Positions 37,793 through 47,079 of a DNA stretch of 64,000 nucleotides are shown here, one piece after another (within the stretch, counting starts at the first letter, position 1; the number at the start of each line of letters is the position of its first letter). Source of the DNA: Georgenia wutianyii (GTDB taxonomy: Bacteria; Actinomycetota; Actinomycetes; Actinomycetales; Actinomycetaceae). The position numbers were made by a program, and so were the translations under genes. The notes under the pieces were generated by a model. That model had not been told where the DNA came from. It did no database searches and saw only the letters and a list, made by a program, of their open reading frames with translations. The stretch is from contig NZ_CP040899.1 of NCBI RefSeq assembly GCF_006349365.1, positions 558,001 to 622,000 on the forward strand, given 5' to 3'.

Positions 37793-40700
37793 GTGGACGA
37801 GCGTCGTCGGCGGAGGCGTCAGGGTCGTCGGAAGGTCTGGGCGGTCCTCGCCGCGTTCGCCGTGGCGCTGCCCGCCGTGGGGGCGCTGGCGACGCCGGTC
37901 GCCGCGCAGGCCCAGTACCTCGAGGTGACCAAGGCGGCCGAGCCCTACCAGCTCGCCCCCGGGCAGACCTTCACCTACAGCGTCCAGGTCCAGTGCTCCG
38001 AGCAGTCCTGCCTCGACGCGCAGCTCACCGACACGCTGCCCGCCGAGCTCGCCGGCTTCCGGCTCCAGGGCGTCACCACCACCCCCGGTGAGAGCACCCT
38101 CCCGCGCACCGTCGAATGGACCGAGGGCGGGCGTCCGGTCGCGCAGCCCGACGTCGTCGGCCCCGACACCCGGCTCGTCGTCGACTTCACCGGCGACGTC
38201 ACCACCCCGGACGGCGTCGGCCTGCAGAACGGCCGGACGTTCACCGTCCAGCTCGCGCTCCGCGTGCCGGACGACCTCACCCCGCGCGAGCTCGAGATCG
38301 TCAACACCGCCCGCACGACGGCGAGCAACTCGCTGTCCGGCGAGGCGTCCGCCCCCGTGCGGCTGTCCGTGCCGGCCGTCGTCGACCTCGCCCCGACGAA
38401 GACGTGGGGCCCCAGCCCGCAGGACTTCGCGCCCGGCAGCACCTCGACGGTCTCCCTGGCCGTCACCAGCCTCTCCAACGTGCCCCTGGACGCCCTCACC
38501 CTGCAGGAGCCCGCGGACGCCCCCGAGGGCGCCACCGCGCTCGCCGCCTCCAACCCCTTCACCATCACCGACTTCACCGGGTTCGGAGCCGCGACGGTGC
38601 CCGCCGGCACGCAGGTCCAGGTCGACGCGTACGTCCAGGACGAGGCCGGCGCCTGGCGGTGGGTCACCGGGGCCCCGCTCCCCGCTCCCGCCCTGCCCAC
38701 CGGTGTGGACGCCGCCGACGTCGCGGGCCTGCGGTTCTCCTACGCCGGCGCCGTCGCCCCCCGCGACCTCGCCGCCGTCGACCTCACGCTCGCGCAGCGC
38801 GCCACCCACCGCGACGGCGGCGCCGACCTGTCGACGGCGCCCTCCGGCGTGGCCAACGTCGTCACCGCCACCGCGACGTCCCTCGAGCACGACCGGACCG
38901 TGACGAAGGAGGCAGGCGCCCGCTACGACGTCGTGCCCGCGGCGCTCGCGGTCACGACCGAGAAGAACATCGAGCCGCGGACGGTGACCGGCGGGGAGAG
39001 CGCGACCGGGACGCTGAGCGTGACCAACACCGCCTCCCCGGTGGCCGAGCTGCGCCTCGCCGACACCGGCTTCTTCACCGCGGACGTCACCTTCGGTGGC
39101 TTCACGCAGGCGCCGACCTGGCCCGCCGGCGCGACCGACGCGGTCGTGGTCTACCACCCGCTCGCCGGCGGCGGCCCGGTCGAGCAGCCGTTCGCCCGCG
39201 GGGAGACGCCGGCGGCGCCGGCGACGCCCGTCTCCGGCTTCGAGCTCGTCTACACGGCCCCCGGCAACGCCATCGAGGAGGCCGCGACCGCGACCGCGAG
39301 CTTCGTCATCGGCACCACCGAGGCCGCCGCCGGCGAGGCGGCGCGCACGACCCTCACCAACACCGTCACGACCACCGCGACGGCCGCCAACGGGACGAGC
39401 GCCACGGCCTCGGACCTCGACCGGCTCACCGTCATCACCCCCGCCGTCGGCGTCACGCTCGACAAGCAGGTCCGACCGGCCTCGCCCGTCGAGCCCGGCG
39501 GGACGGCCTTCGTCACCCTGCGCGCCACCGGGACCGCCACCGACCGCGCCGTCCTCCACGACATCGTCCTCGAGGACGTCCTGGGCACGGGCGACGCCGA
39601 GTTCTGGGACGCCTTCGACCTCGTCGCCGTCGCCCCCACCCAGGTGCCCGCCGGGGCCGTGCTCACCCTCGAGGTGCGCGACGGCGAGGCCTGGACCCGG
39701 GTCGCCGGCCACGGCCCGCAGGAGACCGCCACGGTCTTCCGGCTCGACCGGCCCGACCTCGCGGCGGCGCTCGCGGACGCCGGCGCGGACGACGTCACCG
39801 GTGTGCGGCTGACCTTCCACAGCGACGCGGGCTTCGCCAACGACCTCACCGTCGAGCCCGTGCTCGTCCTGGACGCCCGCAGCGAGCTGCGCAGCGGCGG
39901 CCCGGTCGACGCGCTCGAGGCCGAGGGCACGACGCAGCGGCCCACCGACTACGTCAACACCGCGACGGTCCGCGCGGCCGGCTCCTCCGAGGGCGGCACC
40001 CCGCTCACCGACGAGGACGGCGACGCCGCCGCCGGCGAGGTCGTCGCCCTCCCGGGCGGGCCCGGCGCGCTCGACGTCGAGAAGGCGTGGGACACCGACG
40101 CCGTGCACGCGCAGGCCGCGGACACCGCAGGCACCGCGCTGCACTGGCACGTCTCCCCGGGCTTCGCCGCCGTGACCCTCACCGACGCGGCCACGCAGGC
40201 CCCCACGGGCACGGTCTACGAGGCCTTCGACCTGCGCGCGGTCCGTCCCGTCGCCGCGAGCAGCGTGCCCCTCAGCACCGGCTGGTACCTGCGCTACGAC
40301 GACGTCACCGCCGTCGAGCTGTACACCGGCGGCGCCTGGAGCACCCTCCCGGTCCCCGCCGGCGGCTGGGTCCAGCAGGGCCGGTTCGTCGGCCACCAGC
40401 TCACGGCAGAGCAGTCCGCCGCCACGACCGGCGTCCGGCTCACCCTGGCCGAGAACACCGCGGCCCGGCAGGCCGCCCAGCAGGTCGGCGCGGCCTTCGA
40501 CCCCTACGCCCCCGAGCCGGGCAGCGGGGTGGGAGCCGGCAGCACCATCCGCCGGTTCGACCTCGACTGGCAGCTGCGTGAGCGGACCCGCACCGACGAC
40601 GGCGCCCCCGGCGCCTGGGTCACCGGGCAGCTCGGCTACAACGTCACCGCCGGCCCCGGCACCGTGGAGAACACCGTCGCCCTCGACGGCACCCGCGCCG

Positions 40701-43700
40701 ACGGCAGCACCGCCCGCGACGTCGACGCCGACACCATCCAGGTCCTCGACCCCGGCCCGGCCGTCGCCGTGAGCAAGACCGTGGCCGCCGCCACCCCGGT
40801 GTTCGTCCCCGAGCAGGGCACCCCGGTGGACCGCTGGCCCACCGCGACGTGGACGATCACCGCCCACAACGCCTCCGTGGCCGCCGCCGGGCACGTCCGG
40901 GTCACCGACCCCGCCACCCCGTGCGCCGCCCCGGCGCCCGTCTCCGCCTGCCAGACCTCCGACCCCGACGCCGACCCGTTCGGCGCTGACGTCGACTGGC
41001 TGGAGCACAGCCCGTTCCGGTACGTCGACCTCACCCGGGTCGCGCTCTCGGCGAGCCGTGCCGACGAGGTCGACCTCGACGCCACCGTCGTGTGGCTCCT
41101 CCACCACGACGGGCAGGCCTACACGACGAGCCGGCACACCGGCACCGCCGCGGCCGCCCTCGACGCCGCCGCGCTCGCCGACGTCGTCGGCATATCGGTG
41201 ACCTTCCAGGCCCACGACGCCGGCGCCGCCGGCGTCGGCACGACGATCACCCAGGCCAACCGGCTCGGCCTCACCCTCGAGACCCGGCTGCGCCCGACCC
41301 CGCGCGGCACCGACGAGCCGCTCGTGCTCGGCGTCACCCGGACCCTCGACCTCGACAACCGGGTCTTCGCCCAGTCCTACGACGACGTGCTCAGCCCAGG
41401 CGACACCACCGGCGACCTCGCCTCCGCCCGGGTCGTGCTCACCGGCGGTGACGTCAACATCCGGCCCTCGAAGACGGTGAGCCCTGCCCAGGTGCTCCTC
41501 GCCGACCCCGACGTCCCGGTGACCGTCACGCTCGCCGCGGACCAGGGCACCAGCCCGCGCAGCACGCTGTCGCCCAGCCGCGTCGTGCTCGAGGACCATG
41601 CCGCCTCCGCGGACTTCTGGGACACCGTCGACCTCACCGGCCTCGGTGCCGTGTCGCTGCCCGCCGGTGCGGACCGCGTCGCCGTCGGCGTCTACGGTCC
41701 CTTCGGCCCGCAGGGCGCCCCGGCCTGGGTGGACGGCGCCCCGGCGGCCACCGCCGAGCTGCCCGTCCCGGCCGAGGCCTACGGCGACGTCCAGGGCATC
41801 CGCTTCGCGTTCACCCGCGCCGACGGCGGCTACTTCGACCAGGCACCGCCGCCGGCCGCGAACTGGTCGGCGCGGGCCGCGTTCACCGTCGCGGTGCGCG
41901 ACACCTACCGCGCCTCCGGCGAGGACGTCGTCTTCACCGGGTCGGTCGCCAACACGGTGACCGCGCAGAGCCTGCGGACCGACGGGAAGGACTCCGCCCC
42001 GGCCCCGGCCACCGCCCGCCTCACCCTGAGCGAGGGCACCCGCGAGCTCGAGGTCAACAAGCTGACCAACGCCGGCAACCGGCGCGCCAACCCCGGCGAG
42101 AGCGTCCCGTTCCGGATCACCGTCACCAACGCCGGCACCGGGTTCCTCACCCTCACCGAGCTGCGCGACACCCTGCCCGCCGAGCTCGTCCACCTCGGGG
42201 ACGCCCCGACCTACACGGCCCAGGAGGGCGGCCTCCTCTCCGAGGACGTCACCCTGGCCGTCACCGGCCCCGACCTCGTCCTCACCTGGCCCGAGGGCGG
42301 CAACCGGATGGCCCCGGGGGAGACGTTCACCATCGACCTCCCCCTCGAGCTGCAGCCTGCGGCCGGGCGGGTCTTCAACGACGTCGTCGTCACCACCGCG
42401 GAGGTCCTCGACCGCTGCGGCAACACCGACGGCAGCGGCAACTGGCACCAGCCGGGCGGGGACACCTCCTGCGCGACCCGCGACTACGTCGACGCCGTCG
42501 CCGGCCCCAACCTCTTCGCGGTCAAGGGCGTGCGTGGCTCCCTCGACGGCACGAGCGCGGGCGGCGCCTACCACCCCGGGACCGGCGCCACCTGCAGCCC
42601 CACGCTCACGGCCACCGGTGGCTCCTACTTCCGGGCGCCCTGCGTGGCGCACAGCGAGCTCGGCGGTGAGGACCACTGGGTGCTGCGCGTCCAGAACGCC
42701 GGCACCTTCCCGGTGACCTCGATGACGGTCTTCGACCAGCTGCCCGTGGCAGGGGACGGGTTCCTCGTCTCGGGCGCCTCGCGCGGCTCCACCTACCGCC
42801 CCCGGCTCGTCGCCGACTCCCTCGACGTCCACGCGCCGGACGGCACCGCCGTCGTCGTCGAGACGACCACGAGCCCGGACGTCTGCCGGGGCACCTGGGC
42901 CGGGCTCTCCGGAGGCTCCGCACACACGCCGTGCGCGCAGGCGGGTGAGACGTGGACCCCGGTCGGCGCTACGACGGACTGGGACGCGGTCACCGGGCTG
43001 CGCGTCTCCCTCGACTTCACCGCCACGGCCTCCGGGGCGCTGACGACGAGGGAGCTCGTCGACGTCACCTTCCGCACCCGCAACGTGGTCGCGACGGCGC
43101 AGGACCCGAGCGGGGCGCCCACCGTCGTCCCGGCCGACGAGTCCTTCGCCTGGAACCAGTTCGGCGTCCAGTACCGCGACGTCGACCCGCAGGGGCGCCA
43201 CGCGGTCAAGCGCCTCGCGCCCAACGCCGTCGGCGTCCACCTGCGCACCGGATCGATCGCCGTCGCCAAGGAGGTCACCGGGCCCGCCGCGGCGTACGCC
43301 GCGGAGGACTTCACCCTCGCGCTCAGCTGCCGGAACGGGGACACCCCGCTCGACCTCGGCGCCGGCGCGACCGTGACCCTCACCGCCGGTGAGCAGGTCC
43401 GCCTCGACGGCATCCCCTACGGGGCCGGCCCGCAGACCGAGTGCACGGTCACCGAGACGGCGCAGACCGGTGAGTTCGGCGAGACCACTCGCACCACCGA
43501 CCCGGTGGACGGCGTGCTCACCCTCACCGAGCCCACCGACCCGACACGAGCCGAGCAGGACGTCCCCGCCGCCCAGGTCGCCACGGTGACCAACGACTAC
43601 CGGTTCACCGGCCTGTCGGTGACCAAGGCCGTCGACACGCACGCCACCACCGGGAAGCTCGGTCCGTTCGACTTCACCCTCCGGTGCACCTCGCTCACCG

Positions 43701-45100
43701 GGGTGCCCGTCCCGCTGGGGGCCGACGGCGCGACGACGCTCGCGTTCACGCTCGCCGACGGCGAGACGTTCACCCTCCCGGACGACCTCCTCCCCGTGGG
43801 CACCGAGTGCCTGCTCACCGAGACCGACGGCTCGCACGCCGACACCGTCACCGTCGTCGGGGACAACGTCACCGACCACGGTGACGGCTCGGCGACCGTC
43901 GTCCCCGGCGTCGACCCCGCGGAGGTCACGGTGGTGAACGGCTACGGCGCGGGCACGCTCACGGTGGCCAAGGACGTCGACGGCGCGGGAGCCGGGACCT
44001 ACGGGGACGGACCGTTCGGCTTCACCGCCGAGTGCACCTACGAGGGCCAGGTGCTGCTCGAGGAGACCTTCGAGCTGCGCGGCGGGGAGACCCGCTCCTT
44101 CGGAGTCTTCCCGGCCGGCACGCACTGCGGTGTCGCCGAGACGGTCACCGGCGGCGCGACGACGACGACGCTCGAGCCGGCTGACGGCATCGTCGAGATC
44201 ACGCAGCCTGCCGAGGCGGACACCGTGAGCGAGGCGCGCGTCGTGGCCACGAACACCTTCGACGTCGGCGCCCTGGAGATCACCAAGGTGGTCGACGGCG
44301 ACGGGGCCGAGCTGTGGGGCGAGGGGCCCTTCGTGGCCGAGGTCGCGTGCAGCTGGGACGGCCGGACGCAGCCCGTCGCGCTGCCGAACGACGGCGTGGT
44401 CACGCTGACGCGGGAGAACGGCTACACCGCGCGGATCGACGACCTCGTCGTCGGTGCCCACTGCACCGTGCACGAGACCGGGACCGGCGGGGCGACCTCC
44501 TCCACGATCGCGCCCCTCGACGGCACGGTCACGGTCCCGCCCGTCGAGGACGGCGAGCCACAGGCAGCGGCGGTCACCCTCACCAACACCTTCGACGTCA
44601 CCTCGCTCGAGGTCGTCAAGGAGGTCCAGGGCGACCTCGCCGGGGCGCAGGGTCCGTTCGAGATCGAGCTCGTCTGCACCCGGGAGGTCGACGGGCGCAC
44701 CGCGCCGGTCGGGATCCCGGGCGGGGCGGTGCGCGAGCTGAGCCCGGCGGACGGGCTGCGGACCGTGTACGACCAGCTGCCGGTGGGCGCGGACTGCCAC
44801 CTCACCGAGACGCTGACCGGCGGAGCCGACGGAACGACCATCACCGTGACGGTCGAGGGACAGGAGCCGGTCACCACCGAGGGCCCGAGCGCCGCGGTCC
44901 ACCTCCCGGCCGGCCCCGGCCAGGCGCGCGCCGTCGTCGTCAACGCCTTCGACGCCGTCCCGGTCGAGCCGTCACCGCCGGCCGACGCGGTCTCCGGCCT
45001 CGTCCGGACCGGTGCCCAGGTGGGCGCCCTGGTGGGCATCGCCGCGCTGCTCGTGGCCCTGGGCGCGGTGGTGCTGAGGCGCCGCGGCTCCACCCCGTAG
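37793..45100 (+). CDS. Giant secreted surface adhesin with DUF11-like and five DUF5979 repeats and LVRTG anchor
   Basis: 2435 residues. GTG 37793 is preceded by GGAAG and gives a clean start to a signal peptide (basic DERRRRRRQGRRK, hydrophobic core, cleavage near VAAQA). GTG 37754 is an alternative. The body is a string of immunoglobulin-like beta domains, with DUF11-like modules at the N-terminus (LEVTKAAEPYQLAPGQTFTY) and near residue 1416 (FRITVTNAGTGFLTLTEL, then RDTLPAEL). Five DUF5979 repeats start near residues 1820, 1939, 2053, 2158 and 2269, each with a VTKxVxG-type opening and a CxVTET-like segment. The tail has LVRTG (2403-2407), a membrane span and RRRGSTP, a cell-wall sorting signal with Val in place of Pro or Ala. 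Likely sortase-anchored stalk or adhesin; no sortase gene is in the window. Confidence 0.88.
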   Translation: MDERRRRRRQGRRKVWAVLAAFAVALPAVGALATPVAAQAQYLEVTKAAEPYQLAPGQTFTYSVQVQCSEQSCLDAQLTDTLPAELAGFRLQGVTTTPGESTLPRTVEWTEGGRPVAQPDVVGPDTRLVVDFTGDVTTPDGVGLQNGRTFTVQLALRVPDDLTPRELEIVNTARTTASNSLSGEASAPVRLSVPAVVDLAPTKTWGPSPQDFAPGSTSTVSLAVTSLSNVPLDALTLQEPADAPEGATALAASNPFTITDFTGFGAATVPAGTQVQVDAYVQDEAGAWRWVTGAPLPAPALPTGVDAADVAGLRFSYAGAVAPRDLAAVDLTLAQRATHRDGGADLSTAPSGVANVVTATATSLEHDRTVTKEAGARYDVVPAALAVTTEKNIEPRTVTGGESATGTLSVTNTASPVAELRLADTGFFTADVTFGGFTQAPTWPAGATDAVVVYHPLAGGGPVEQPFARGETPAAPATPVSGFELVYTAPGNAIEEAATATASFVIGTTEAAAGEAARTTLTNTVTTTATAANGTSATASDLDRLTVITPAVGVTLDKQVRPASPVEPGGTAFVTLRATGTATDRAVLHDIVLEDVLGTGDAEFWDAFDLVAVAPTQVPAGAVLTLEVRDGEAWTRVAGHGPQETATVFRLDRPDLAAALADAGADDVTGVRLTFHSDAGFANDLTVEPVLVLDARSELRSGGPVDALEAEGTTQRPTDYVNTATVRAAGSSEGGTPLTDEDGDAAAGEVVALPGGPGALDVEKAWDTDAVHAQAADTAGTALHWHVSPGFAAVTLTDAATQAPTGTVYEAFDLRAVRPVAASSVPLSTGWYLRYDDVTAVELYTGGAWSTLPVPAGGWVQQGRFVGHQLTAEQSAATTGVRLTLAENTAARQAAQQVGAAFDPYAPEPGSGVGAGSTIRRFDLDWQLRERTRTDDGAPGAWVTGQLGYNVTAGPGTVENTVALDGTRADGSTARDVDADTIQVLDPGPAVAVSKTVAAATPVFVPEQGTPVDRWPTATWTITAHNASVAAAGHVRVTDPATPCAAPAPVSACQTSDPDADPFGADVDWLEHSPFRYVDLTRVALSASRADEVDLDATVVWLLHHDGQAYTTSRHTGTAAAALDAAALADVVGISVTFQAHDAGAAGVGTTITQANRLGLTLETRLRPTPRGTDEPLVLGVTRTLDLDNRVFAQSYDDVLSPGDTTGDLASARVVLTGGDVNIRPSKTVSPAQVLLADPDVPVTVTLAADQGTSPRSTLSPSRVVLEDHAASADFWDTVDLTGLGAVSLPAGADRVAVGVYGPFGPQGAPAWVDGAPAATAELPVPAEAYGDVQGIRFAFTRADGGYFDQAPPPAANWSARAAFTVAVRDTYRASGEDVVFTGSVANTVTAQSLRTDGKDSAPAPATARLTLSEGTRELEVNKLTNAGNRRANPGESVPFRITVTNAGTGFLTLTELRDTLPAELVHLGDAPTYTAQEGGLLSEDVTLAVTGPDLVLTWPEGGNRMAPGETFTIDLPLELQPAAGRVFNDVVVTTAEVLDRCGNTDGSGNWHQPGGDTSCATRDYVDAVAGPNLFAVKGVRGSLDGTSAGGAYHPGTGATCSPTLTATGGSYFRAPCVAHSELGGEDHWVLRVQNAGTFPVTSMTVFDQLPVAGDGFLVSGASRGSTYRPRLVADSLDVHAPDGTAVVVETTTSPDVCRGTWAGLSGGSAHTPCAQAGETWTPVGATTDWDAVTGLRVSLDFTATASGALTTRELVDVTFRTRNVVATAQDPSGAPTVVPADESFAWNQFGVQYRDVDPQGRHAVKRLAPNAVGVHLRTGSIAVAKEVTGPAAAYAAEDFTLALSCRNGDTPLDLGAGATVTLTAGEQVRLDGIPYGAGPQTECTVTETAQTGEFGETTRTTDPVDGVLTLTEPTDPTRAEQDVPAAQVATVTNDYRFTGLSVTKAVDTHATTGKLGPFDFTLRCTSLTGVPVPLGADGATTLAFTLADGETFTLPDDLLPVGTECLLTETDGSHADTVTVVGDNVTDHGDGSATVVPGVDPAEVTVVNGYGAGTLTVAKDVDGAGAGTYGDGPFGFTAECTYEGQVLLEETFELRGGETRSFGVFPAGTHCGVAETVTGGATTTTLEPADGIVEITQPAEADTVSEARVVATNTFDVGALEITKVVDGDGAELWGEGPFVAEVACSWDGRTQPVALPNDGVVTLTRENGYTARIDDLVVGAHCTVHETGTGGATSSTIAPLDGTVTVPPVEDGEPQAAAVTLTNTFDVTSLEVVKEVQGDLAGAQGPFEIELVCTREVDGRTAPVGIPGGAVRELSPADGLRTVYDQLPVGADCHLTETLTGGADGTTITVTVEGQEPVTTEGPSAAVHLPAGPGQARAVVVNAFDAVPVEPSPPADAVSGLVRTGAQVGALVGIAALLVALGAVVLRRRGSTP

Positions 45101-45115
45101 CGCGGCCCCTGAACC

Positions 45116-45156
45116 GCGGTCGTGCCGGGCCTCCCCCCAAGGTCCGGCACGGCCGC
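45116..45156. terminator. Hairpin 1 between adhesin and LuxR genes
   Basis: Left arm GCGGTCGTGCCGGGCCT and right arm AGGTCCGGCACGGCCGC form an imperfect 17-bp stem. It lies just after the adhesin stop. Confidence 0.55.
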
Positions 45157-45196
45157 ACCACCCGCGGCCCCACGTCGTCGTGAGGTCGCGGAGACT

Positions 45197-45237
45197 GCGG
45201 TCGTGCCGGGCCTTCGCCCCAGGTCCGGCACGACCGC
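45197..45237. terminator. Hairpin 2, duplicate of hairpin 1
   Basis: Same left arm, with right arm AGGTCCGGCACGACCGC; the stem has a single mismatch. It lies 81 bp after the first copy. Being between convergent genes, it can serve both strands. Confidence 0.6.
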
Positions 45238-45258
45238 GTCATACGAGACGGTCGTCCG

Positions 45259-46767
45259 TCACAGCTCCAGGAGGGCGAGCTTCTCCAGCGCCTCCGGGCG
45301 CCGGTTGACGCCGAGCTTGCGATAGGCCGATCGCAGCTGCGTCTTGACCGTGTTGACGGACAGGAACAGGCGCGTGGCCATCTCCTCCCTCGTCAGACCG
45401 TCCCGCAGGAGGCGGAGCACGTCGATCTCCGCCTCCGACAGCGGCGCCGCGAGGACAGCCCGGACCTCGACGGACGGCAGCGCCGCGCTCTCGACGAGCG
45501 CGATCGCGCGGGCACCGTCGTCGGTGTCGGCGATCGACTCGAGAGTCTCGCGCGTCAGGTACCGCAGCGTGCCGTAGGTGCGGCGCTCCAGCACCTCGTG
45601 CACCGTCTGCAGGAGCAGGTGGCGGCCCTCGGCGGGCCGGCCGTCGGCGATGGTGGCCTGTGCCCGGAGGAGGGCGAGCGCCCGGCGGCAGCGCTCGTCG
45701 CGCGGTGCCCGCAGCTCGACCTGCATGACGGCCCGGTACTGCCCGGAGGCGAAGAGGTGGACGGCGTGGGCGAGCACCGACACGTCGGTGTGCGCGGCGT
45801 TCCCGTCCAGGTCGGACGGGTGGACACCGTGCAGCTTGATGAGGGTCCGCGCATCAGGCAGCGCCGTGGCCAGGAGCCCCTCGCTGCCGGCCGACGGCGG
45901 GACCGCCGCGGCGACGGTGTCGCACAGCTCCTCCGCCCGGCGCCGACGACCCGTGAGCACGAGGTGCCGCACGTGCGCCTGAAGCGCGATCGGCCACAGC
46001 TCGCGGTGCGCCAGCGGGGAGGGCCGGGCCTGCCGCAGCTCCTCGGCGCTCGGGTCGAGGGTGTCGACGGCGCAGATGTAGTCGGTCAGCCAGATCGTGT
46101 CGTCCACCATCGCCTCCACCCAGCTCTCGGTCCTGGGCAGGCTGCGCGCCCGGTCGTTGAGGTGGGCAGCCTCCCTGACGTCCCCGCTGAGGGCGTGGGT
46201 CAGGGCGAGCTTGGCGGTCGCCTCCCGCACGACGAACGGGAAGCGGTCCGGGCGGTGGGCGTCGCACGCCGTGAGGAAGAAGCCTCGGGCGGTCGACGCG
46301 TCCCCGGCCAGCAGGGCCGTGATGGCCGCCTGGACGAGCCACATCGCCACCGTCCCGCCGGAACCGTCGAGGAGACCGCCCCGCTGCGCGCGGACGAGCT
46401 CCTGGCTCCTGCGCACCTGGGCCAGCGCCTCGACGGGACGTCCCCGGAGGCGCAGGTCGGCGATGTAGCGGATGAGCTCGCCGGGTGTGGCGTCGCGGCC
46501 CGGGACGGCGTGCGGCTCGAGCAGGTCGTCCACGGCACCGTGGCCCGTGGCGCGCGCGACGTAGCTGGCCCCGTCGAGGGAGCACAGGAGGTCCGGCGGC
46601 GCCGCACCCACCAGGCTGCGCAGGTCAGTCGGGTCGATCGCGAACCAGATCTCCACCCAGTTCTCGTCGAGGATCTTCAGTGCCCGTTCCCAGTCGGCCC
46701 GCTCGACCGCCGGCAGGAATCGCGCCGTCGCGGGTGTGCGCACCGCCCTGATCGACCCTCGGTCCAC
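45259..46767 (-). CDS. LuxR-type transcriptional regulator with long helical N-terminal region
   Basis: 502 residues. The C-terminal 60 residues are a LuxR/GerE helix-turn-helix: LSEAEIDVLRLLRDGLTREE, then MATRLFLSVNTVKTQLRSAY and RKLGVNRRPEALEKL. The N-terminal 430 residues are alpha-helical and TPR/MalT-like, with no P-loop ATPase motif, so it is not a full LAL/MalT protein. GTG 46767 is chosen because AGGAGA precedes it closely. No sensor kinase is adjacent. It converges on the giant adhesin gene and is a candidate regulator of it, but this is only positional. Confidence 0.85.
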   Translation of the reverse strand: MDRGSIRAVRTPATARFLPAVERADWERALKILDENWVEIWFAIDPTDLRSLVGAAPPDLLCSLDGASYVARATGHGAVDDLLEPHAVPGRDATPGELIRYIADLRLRGRPVEALAQVRRSQELVRAQRGGLLDGSGGTVAMWLVQAAITALLAGDASTARGFFLTACDAHRPDRFPFVVREATAKLALTHALSGDVREAAHLNDRARSLPRTESWVEAMVDDTIWLTDYICAVDTLDPSAEELRQARPSPLAHRELWPIALQAHVRHLVLTGRRRRAEELCDTVAAAVPPSAGSEGLLATALPDARTLIKLHGVHPSDLDGNAAHTDVSVLAHAVHLFASGQYRAVMQVELRAPRDERCRRALALLRAQATIADGRPAEGRHLLLQTVHEVLERRTYGTLRYLTRETLESIADTDDGARAIALVESAALPSVEVRAVLAAPLSEAEIDVLRLLRDGLTREEMATRLFLSVNTVKTQLRSAYRKLGVNRRPEALEKLALLEL

Positions 46768-46857
46768 GTCTCTCCTTCTGCGCGAGCAGCCCTCCGCGAC
46801 GGCGCCGGATGCGCTGATATCACCACATCGGGGCGCCCGAGCCAAAGTCGGACAGTG

Positions 46858-47079
46858 CTACGGGTGCAGCGACCAGCGCCAGGAGCCCGGGCCGGGCAGC
46901 GGGCCGGGCCGCAGCCGGCGCGCGTGGTCGGCCCACGGGGAGACGGGCGCGGGCGCCGCCGCGTCGTCGTCACGGGTGGCGCGCGCGGCGACGATCCCGG
47001 CGACGAGGGCGGCGAGCTCGACGTCGTCGGGCGTGCCCCGCACGACCCGGAGCCCCGCGGCGCTGAGGTCCCCGCTCAC
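46858..47079 (-). CDS. accE: Acyl-CoA carboxylase epsilon subunit
   Basis: 73 residues. The N-terminal [20 protein letters not shown] and the C-terminal [20 protein letters not shown], then WRWS, are the two conserved ends of the small actinobacterial epsilon subunit that binds and stabilises the carboxylase complex. The middle is low in conservation, as usual. The GTG at 47079 overlaps the accD stop as GTGA, so it is translationally coupled to the beta subunit. Confidence 0.88.
   Translation of the reverse strand: MSGDLSAAGLRVVRGTPDDVELAALVAGIVAARATRDDDAAAPAPVSPWADHARRLRPGPLPGPGSWRWSLHP

Noticed and set aside
36548..44902. A 2784-codon open frame antisense to the adhesin gene
   Set aside because: It mirrors the codon structure of the high-GC adhesin gene, shows no domain and is rich in Gly/Arg/Val/Asp as expected of a shadow frame.
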